NCBI RefSeq assembly: GCF_032062135.1
Contig: NC_092860.1
Span: 67,863,618 to 67,927,617, forward strand
DNA: 64,000 nucleotides
Source of the DNA: Pyxicephalus adspersus
Taxonomy: Eukaryota; Chordata; Amphibia; Anura; Pyxicephalidae
Reading direction: 5' to 3'
The first letter of the stretch is position 1. Every line of letters starts with the position of its first letter. Positions 57,113 through 64,000 of the stretch are shown in pieces. The position numbers and the translations under genes are program-made. Under the pieces are notes generated by a model, which was not told the DNA's origin, made no database searches, and saw only the letters and a list, made by a program, of their open reading frames with translations.

Positions 57113-58440
57113 TGAAATGTGATTATGCACGTTTATTAAAAAAAAAAGAGACATTGGAATTTGTTTGAAATATATATTTAGTGCACAAGACAAACACAAT
57201 TACATTTAATTAGGGTTGCATACATGTACTTGAAGCCATGGTTTAAAGTTTGTGACTTTTCATTACTAATCATCTAGATGTGCTTAGTCACATCTACAAA
57301 ATTTCCCTGATCTGCACAAGAAGGGCTTTCTATCGAATATTGTGCTAAACATTTACTCTGTTTTCTGCATATTATGGCAATCATGCAGAAGATCAATTGA
57401 TTCTACAGCATCAATTGTTAAGTTGTATGAATACAAATGATTTACAGCACTGTCCCTGTGGCTTATAAGTAAAATAATATGTAGTTACGACAATAATTTG
57501 TACTGTACCATCAGGTAGTGTACTAGTGAAAAAGTGAAACTAATAACAGATTGCTATGGTAGCAGTCTGGAAGGTATCCCTTGTGGTAGCTGGGGTCATA
57601 GTAAAACATACAGATTATCATATTTGCATGCCATTTATGGTTCAAGAATGTTTTATATATTGGTAATCTATTTTCTTTACAATTGCATGCAGTTTGTCCA
57701 ATCGACATACTTTTAGGCCCAGTGCACATGCCTTTTTTGTGCAAGGATATATGACACAGGTGTACTTACCTGATATTTTGCATACATTTTTGTTGGGTAC
57801 TTTTTTGTTGTTTTTTTTTAACTATGTAGGTATTATTACAAGTGTTTTGTATCCATGTCACATTTGGCAAATCAAGCCACGCTTTTGTTTTTTCAGATAC
57901 ACCACCAAGTGCAGTTCTAGGGGAGCCAATTAACCTAACTGCATGTTTTTAGAATGTAGGGGAGCTTTAATGTTTTAGGTTGCAAAGGTGAGAGTGCTAG
58001 TCACTGTGTCCACTGTGCCAACCTGCCAATATCATTTCAAATACCAACATATCATTCTGTGTGTCTAGGGTGAGGGATGTATATTTACATATAAACTGGA
58101 GTCTACCTATTCTTCCAATGCATTAAAAAAAACTTTTTTAAATAATATATTCAGATGATCGCTAAATGTTTCCTTTTAGGCTATAGCCAGAGTTTGGGTT
58201 CAAGAGAGAGAAACAAGGAAATGTCTTATTGCACAGAAACTACATGGGTTTTCATGCTATCAACACAACAGAGGGCTTACATTACAAGTAGGATATTAGC
58301 TTATTTAATGATTTTTTTACTTTTTCATTTAGGGTACAACAACAGGGGAAGTATTTAAACATGAGAGATGAAAACAAAGACATTTGTAACTCATCATAAT
58401 AAAGGGTGTAGAACATCTCTGCATTTACATGCATGCTCAG
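57113..58440. other. intergenic, no gene recognised
   Basis: Short unsupported ORFs only. Confidence 0.35.
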
Positions 58441-58444
58441 ATGC

Positions 58445-58810
58445 GGAGCAAGCGATGGGCATTGCCATCTACTTTCCTCTTTTTCCACTCTGGCTACATC
58501 ACCTGATCTTGCACTGCATAGGCATTAGATCAGATGACATAGTCTGTGGTAAATGGGGAAAAAAGAGTGCCCATCTCACCGCACGAGTGAGATCAGCATT
58601 TTTTTTCCCCATTGAAGAAAAAGCAATTGGGCATGCGCAGGGAGAGCAGCCAGAAGCTTCCTGGGATGCATGATGTGGGTATTCCAGGAGACTCTGTGCT
58701 CCCACTCTGTCTTTATAAAGGGAAAGGGATTAACCCTAACCCCCCCACCCCCCCAAAAAAAAAAGGTAATTTTATTTAAAGTAAAAAACAATTAGTTTAG
58801 GTCAGCTTTA
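58445..58810 (+). repeat. dispersed repeat family, second copy
   Basis: It shares the GGGCATGCGCAG and TATTCCAGGAGACTCTGTGC segments and the TTTATTTAAAGTAAAAA tail with 46135-46440. It contains a poly-C/poly-A run at 58740-58765. Confidence 0.5.
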
Positions 58811-58818
58811 ACCAGTTA

Positions 58819-60553
58819 CAGTTATGTAAAAAAGAAAGCACATCTTTCTTTAATTCCAAGGATTTATCAGGACATAATTAAAAAAATAGCCTGATCCCTA
58901 AAGGTCCCCAAATTATTTAAATCTGCTTAAAACAACACACAACAGATTCCATTGTGCCATTATTTTTTCTAAAAAGTGAGCCAAATAGGAAAAGCATTGT
59001 GTGGAGAACTTAGTGCACATCATGGTTCAGTAGCTTGTAGAACCACCTTTAGCAACAACTTGAAGTTATTTTTTTTCTGAAGAATTATGGCCGATTTTTC
59101 TTTACAATATTGCTATAGTTTTTTTTGAGGTTTGCAGGTATTTATTTATGCCCAGCCCTCTTAACCTCCCTGGCGGTATTCCCGAGTGTGGCTCTGGGTG
59201 GACTTTCTATGCAAAAAGCATAGGTAACCCTGAGCCACACTCAGGGTGGAATTTCCAGGGAGGTTAAAACTCCTACCTTGTTCCCATTTCCAGCGGCTTC
59301 CTCCAGCGATGTCAGCATGGTCTTCTCCTGCCAATGCAGGCCTGGCATCTGTGCAAGCTGGCGATGCCCGGCCGGCATCTGCATCCCCAGCGTGTGAATG
59401 TTAGGGACGCGAGGCTAGGGGAAGCAGATGCCAGCCGGGCATCTGCTCGCGAGTGCATGCCTGGAGGGCAGAACCATGCAGGCAGGTAAATGGGAAATTT
59501 AAAATTAGGATTTTTAAATGCACTGATTTTGCATTTGAAAATCCTCTTTATTCATAGCACCAGGGGGGTTAAAGTCTGCCTCAGCAGTTCGATTGGACAT
59601 TTACTGGGCCACACCTTCTTCTTTAGCTATTCTGGTATAAAATTGCTGGTGTGTTTGGGATCATTGTTCTGTTGGATTACCCTATTTCAGCCAAGCTTTA
59701 ACTGTTCCTGAGAGGAGATCATGGTTGACTGCAAGGTGTCCAATTTACCCTTCACTACTGTGCTTGACAGTATGTATGAGGTGTATGTGCCAATATGCTT
59801 TGTTGGGTTTTCACTAAATGTGGCACTGTTCATCATGGCCAAACACCTCCATTTGGTCATATCTGTGCAAAGGTCCTTGTTAAAAGAAGTCTTATGGTTT
59901 TGTTCAGATGCAACCTGCAATCTGACAACCTTTCAAACAAGACCTACTTTTTTGGTATTTTTCTGTCATGAACTTTTATGAACTTTTATCATTTAGCATG
60001 CTGACGCCTGTAGAATGTCTACTTCTGGGAAGATTGACAACGGAGTTAAAAGTTTTCCACTTGCAAGTGATTTTTCTTACTATAGAATATTGGACTTCAA
60101 ATTGTTTGGAAATTGCCTTTTAACCCTTATCAGAATAATGGACAGCAGGAATCGCTTTTACTGATCACTGCTGATGTTTTTTTGTCTTTGTGTTAACATT
60201 TTTGGCATTGTGTTAACACGCACCCGAATTCTCCAGACCGGCAAAAATTCTGTTTGTATAGAGGTTGTCATACTTGCTAATGATCAATTTTCAAGTGCAT
60301 TTGATTAGCAGCACCTAGCTGCTACTCACCCTCCTAACTCCTATGGAGATGGTAAGGGTGTATCTAATTTTTCACACACTGCTTCTGCATTTTGACTTTT
60401 TTAAATAATGACACAGTGTATTATGTCATTTGTTGTTGTTCCTCTGAGGTTGTATTTGTCAAATTTTAAGATCTGCCAGATGATGTTTATTATGCCCTAA
60501 TATGAAAACCCTTTAAATTGAAAAAGGATGTACTTTCTTTTTTTACATGACTG
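58819..60553. mobile_element. Tc1/mariner-type element, non-coding relic
   Basis: CAGTTATGTAAAAAAGAAAG and CTTTCTTTTTTACATGACTG are inverted ends with TA on both sides (58817-58818, 60554-60555). Without the nested MITE (59161-59572) it would be 1.3 kb. The interior on the - strand looks like a decayed Tc1 transposase but no intact motif remains. Confidence 0.75.
59161..59572. mobile_element. TTAA-flanked MITE, copy 6, nested in a Tc1-type element
   Basis: It opens TTAACCTCCCTGGCGGTATT and closes ACCAGGGGGGTTAA. An internal CCAGGGAGGTTAA at 59255-59267 looks like a second right end, so two copies may be fused. Confidence 0.75.
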
Positions 60554-60834
60554 TAGCTCAGACAGTGAAGTATTTTACTAGAATGAAATGCTATTCTGGA
60601 ACATTTTTAGGTACAGAGTATTGAAAAATGTATTCTTTTTTTTAAATATCATTATCTTGCTAACAGTAAAGACATATATGGGAGTGGGATCCATATTTCC
60701 AGCTGTTCCTAAAATATTTAGAAAATGACATATTTGGTTTAAGGAAACAGGGCATCTATGTACCGTATGAAAATACTTTGTCTAATAGTAAAGGTTTAAA
60801 AAAAGGATCTTTTTTTTCTATATACAGTTAGGTC

Positions 60835-61760
60835 AATAAATATTTGGACAGAGACATCTTTTTTCTAATTTTGGTTCTGTGCATTACCACAATTAATTTT
60901 AAATGAAACAACTCGGATGCAGTTGAACTGCAGACTTCAAGCTTTAATTCAGTGGGTTGAACAAAAAGATTGCATTTAGCTGGATTTGAGCACACAGTAT
61001 GTCTCTGAACACCTCAGAATTAGTTTGGCTGCTTCTGTCCTGTGTCACATCATCGATAAACACTAGTGTCCCAGTGCCACTGGCAGCCATGCACGCCCAA
61101 GCCATCACACTGCCTTCGTCATGTTTTACAGATGATGAGGTATGCTTTAGATCATGAGCTGTTCCACGCCTTCTCCATACTTTTTTCTTGCCATCATTCT
61201 GTTGAAGGTTGATCTTTCCAAAGAATGTTTTTCCAGAAGTGTGCTGGTTTTTTTAGATGCTTTTTAGCAAAATTCAATCTAGCCTTTCTATTCCTGAGGC
61301 TTAAGAGTGGCTTGCACCTTGCAGTGCACCCTCTGTATTTACTTTCATGCAGTCTTCTCTTTATGGTAGACTTGGATATCGATACACCTACCTCCTGGAG
61401 AGTGTTGTTCACTTGGTTGGCTGTTGTGAAGGGGTTTCCCTTCACCATGGAAATGATTTTGCGATCATCCACCACTGTTGTCTTCCGTCTTTTATCTGCT
61501 TAATTGATAATGACATAACGAAGGAATTTCCCACACCAGCCCATGAAATAACCTTTGAGTCAATTGTCCAAATACTTTTGAGCCCCTGAAATGAAGTGAT
61601 TGTGTTAAAAAAATGCTTTAGTTCCTCACATTTTTATGCAATCTTTTCGTACAACCCACTAAATTAAAACTGAAAGTCTGCAGTTCAACTGCATCTGAGT
61701 TGTTTCATTTAAAATTAATTGTGGTAATGTACAGAAGCAACATTAGAAAAAAGTTAACTG
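60835..61760 (-). mobile_element. Tc1-like element 2, internally deleted
   Basis: The left end CAGTTAGGTCAATAAATATT and right end AGAAAAAAGTTAACTG are flanked by TA. The right inverted repeat lacks about 27 bases that the left keeps between the AGAAAAAAGTT and AACTG parts. The transposase is on the - strand. Confidence 0.85.
61000..61500 (-). pseudogene. Tc1-like transposase fragment
   Basis: On the - strand it reads VDDRKIISMVKGNPFTTANQ, VGVSISKSTIKRRLHES, LLSLRNRKARLNFAKKHL and FWKNILW, i.e. the second DNA-binding helix-turn-helix and the start of the DDE domain. The C-terminal third is missing and the reading is broken after about 61190. Confidence 0.82.
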
Positions 61761-61762
61761 TA

Positions 61763-63300
61763 TAACCTTATATCAAGAGCATTTGGTAATTTCCTGGTAG
61801 CTCCTGCATCTTGAACTTTTGACTTTATATTGCATTGAAGAGAAATGAACGATGTGCATTTGTTCCTTTCTTTTAATATTTTCCTTAATGCAACCAAGTT
61901 TTTCCAGTGGAACACCTTAATGCAGAATTTCTCAGGTTCTGTCAATAATTGCAGGCCACAGATGTTAGGCTAGTTCTAGTTTACAAAGAGATAGGAATTC
62001 TTTAATCTTACAAATATACATGAAAGATTTATTATGAGTAATTTATTTTAAAAACAGTAGGTAGATCATGAGAAATGTGTTCCATTGCAGGAAAATTATT
62101 CAAAGGAAGAGGAGAGGGTGTGTAACTGTAATTAACAAATAGTCTTGGAAAAGGGTAGTTTCAACTTATTCAATGGCAAATTGGAATTCTTTGGAGAAAA
62201 AGTTGATTGGTACCAAAACTTTTAGCTTGGGATGCTGATAAAGTAAATCTCAGTACTTTAACTTTGCACATCTAACCGGAAGCAGGGACTGCTGCTATTT
62301 CTTTGATCGCCTTGTTGCTTCAAGTGACTTCGTTGGAGAGAATAAACACCATATGATACTGTGATGGTGCACAGCACAGGATCGCTGGCCAATTAAGCAT
62401 CTCCTAACAGATAGGTTGACTCAAACTTCAGCAAACTATATTACCAGTGGGAAGTTTTAATCAATTGTGTGTTAGACACAATATGTTATGTAGTATAGTA
62501 TGCTTGGTATAAACTGAGCAAGGACTATACTTGAGCAATGTCTGCAGCTGGCTTTAGGATACACATGATATTGTTTTGATGGAAATGTCTACTTTATACT
62601 GAACCTGTCTTATTCAATACATGCTTTTGATTTTTGATCAGCTGCCTTTCTTGTATTCAGCTGCATTTGTTTCAGTACTAGCAAACCTATTAGCACTTCC
62701 AGTTTTGTATGTGCAAGCTGCTATTCTTCCACATCCATGATATGTAATTTTTACCCTTTGGTTCTTTAGCCACTGTTTTCTTTGGCCAAGTTACAAGCTC
62801 TATATCTTTAGAAAGGAATCCAACACTTTTGTATGTGTTCGATTTATTTCTTTTCTATTTGTAACAAATATTGCTGTCCCCCTCCCTAGCACCTAGGTTG
62901 CTATATTCTTATTATAGCTTATAAGCAAAGCCCAATGAGAAATTAGATGTCAGAGTAGAGGCTGTGTGCTTGCAGATGTCAAGCAGTGTGTATAGGCAGT
63001 GACTATCTGAGGTTGCATGACTACATCATTGTGAGCTTCAGGACAGCTTTACAATACAGCACAAGTACATGAGTGCTTTGTAGTGTTGACTTGGTTAGCA
63101 GTAACTAGGAGAGCAGATTAGAGATCCACTGGTTGGGAGCCATCGCATTTCAAAATTAAGTAACCTGGGGGTGCGCATGCACCGGCTTGGATGTCTGCTG
63201 TAGCCTGATCTGCCTGGCTCCCCTTCATCCACCAAACTGGCTCCCTCAGAGCAAAGACACGGCCTTTCAGGATCCGGCAGGGGAACGTCTCTGCTACCCA
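61763..63300. other. intergenic, no gene recognised
   Basis: No domain recognised. Confidence 0.35.
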
Positions 63301-64000
63301 CATTGAGCAGCAGGTAAGGTAGGAAAGACAGGGGCAAAGCAGAAAGACTGAGCATCTCGGTCTCAGACAGTGGGACACAAATCCAAAATGACAGATGAAA
63401 CTAGCCAAACTAGCCTCCATCAAGTCTGAGCTGAGGAGAAAGCTCCAAAGTTTGGGATCCTGTCTTGACCTGATCGAGCAAAACCTAGATGACACAGTCC
63501 CTAGAGTTGCACAAAATTACAATGCTAGATTATCCAATTGATCTCCAAATCAAGCTTGACGACTTAGAGAACCGCAAGCGACGCAGTTACTTTCATATAC
63601 AAGGTCTATCTGAGACGGTGAAAGATAAAACGAAAGCCACAAAGAGCTTTCTGAGTGCCATTCTCCCGCATATACTGGACACTCACCTTGAGCTGGATAA
63701 GGCACATCGAGCCTTAGCAGTATCTAAACTAGATGGTCCACCACCTGATATCATTGTGAAACCACATTATTTCTCAACCAAGGAAGCTGTTATTAGAGCA
63801 ATCAGGAATACAGAGCCAATTTTTTTTTAGATTTATCACCTTTCACGATTCAAAGAGAGGCCCTGAAATCGTTGTTGCAGATCTTGATTGTAAACAACAT
63901 ATCGTTGGCCATTTCCTCTATATTAAATATTCCAACTCAATGATAAATCCTATTCTTTTACATCATTCATGATAGGAGTAAATTAATTGAAAGAGCTAAA
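63300..64000 (+). mobile_element. L1/Tx1-like LINE, ORF1 region, runs off the window
   Basis: The + strand segment from about 63380 encodes a coiled-coil-like start in broken frames, then at 63489-63830 LDDLENRKRRSYFHIQGL, LELDKAHRALAVSKLDGPPP and DIIVKPHYFSTKEAVIRA. This is the RRM/C-terminal part of an L1-type ORF1 protein (Transposase_22 family). A stop at 63830 in a T-rich run and a frame change follow. Confidence 0.75.
63489..63830 (+). pseudogene. L1-like ORF1p fragment
   Basis: A 113-codon open stretch has the DLENRxRRxxxxIxGL and DKAHRAL motifs of the L1 ORF1p RNA-binding domain. It ends at a poly-T run that probably introduced a frameshift, since similarity seems to continue after it. 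Confidence 0.8.

Noticed and set aside
61763..64000. Search for the first exon of CRTC1, the expected right-hand neighbour
   Set aside because: No sequence encoding its conserved N-terminus was seen; the right edge is an L1-like ORF1.

Overview
The window is a piece of a vertebrate nuclear genome, most likely from an anuran amphibian. The evidence is two intron-containing vertebrate genes with canonical GT/AG splice sites, embedded in AT-rich sequence crowded with transposon relics of the kind typical of frog genomes: TTAA-flanked MITEs, Tc1/mariner, hAT, CR1, L1/Tx1-like, Ty3/gypsy chromoviruses and Penelope-like elements. One run of N (34228-34920) marks an assembly gap. The species cannot be fixed from the sequence alone.

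Host genes, both on the + strand. Positions 5542-13044 hold the last five coding exons of TMEM59L; the 5' part of the gene lies left of the recognisable exons, probably outside the window. All five exons join in frame and end in a single-pass membrane protein tail. Positions 45595-54816 hold a complete three-exon KLHL26 (BTB-BACK-Kelch, 604 residues), whose start codon sits in a GC-rich promoter-like stretch and overlaps a YY1-like motif. TMEM59L next to KLHL26 matches the order I recall for human 19p13.11, so this is probably a conserved synteny block. CRTC1, the next gene in human, is not visible before the window ends.

Region by region. 1-5541: non-coding, with one TA-flanked MITE (1625-2060). 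5542-13044: TMEM59L exons; introns hold an L1/Tx1-like relic, four TTAA-flanked MITEs and a hairpin MITE. 13045-17397: TMEM59L 3' region and a foldback repeat with a hammerhead-like core (14561-14958). 17398-21181: hAT-type relics, the second with a perfect 8-bp target duplication and an internal minisatellite. 21183-27560: a CR1 LINE (- strand) split by a degraded gypsy element (21656-26140, TSD gccca). 27838-32172: a second gypsy chromovirus relic. 32173-35261: unassigned sequence with a CpG-rich patch, a gap-containing MITE and a hammerhead-like motif. 35262-40065: a second CR1, disrupted by a large inverted repeat built from Penelope-like (PLE) 3' ends. 40424-41704: a mariner copy with a substituted catalytic Asp. 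43538-44610: hairpin elements. 45595-54816: KLHL26, with a chimeric Tc1 in intron 1. 54817-64000: hAT MITE, two more Tc1-like elements, and a L1-like ORF1 at the right edge.

The two host genes do not form an operon or pathway: TMEM59L is a Golgi/endosomal membrane glycoprotein relative, KLHL26 a predicted CUL3 ubiquitin-ligase adaptor. The most interesting material is in the repeats: several hammerhead-ribozyme-like cores in foldback and PLE-derived sequence, an inverted PLE/CR1 duplication, and a Tc1 element built from two 5' halves. No CRISPR, tRNA or rRNA gene was recognised.
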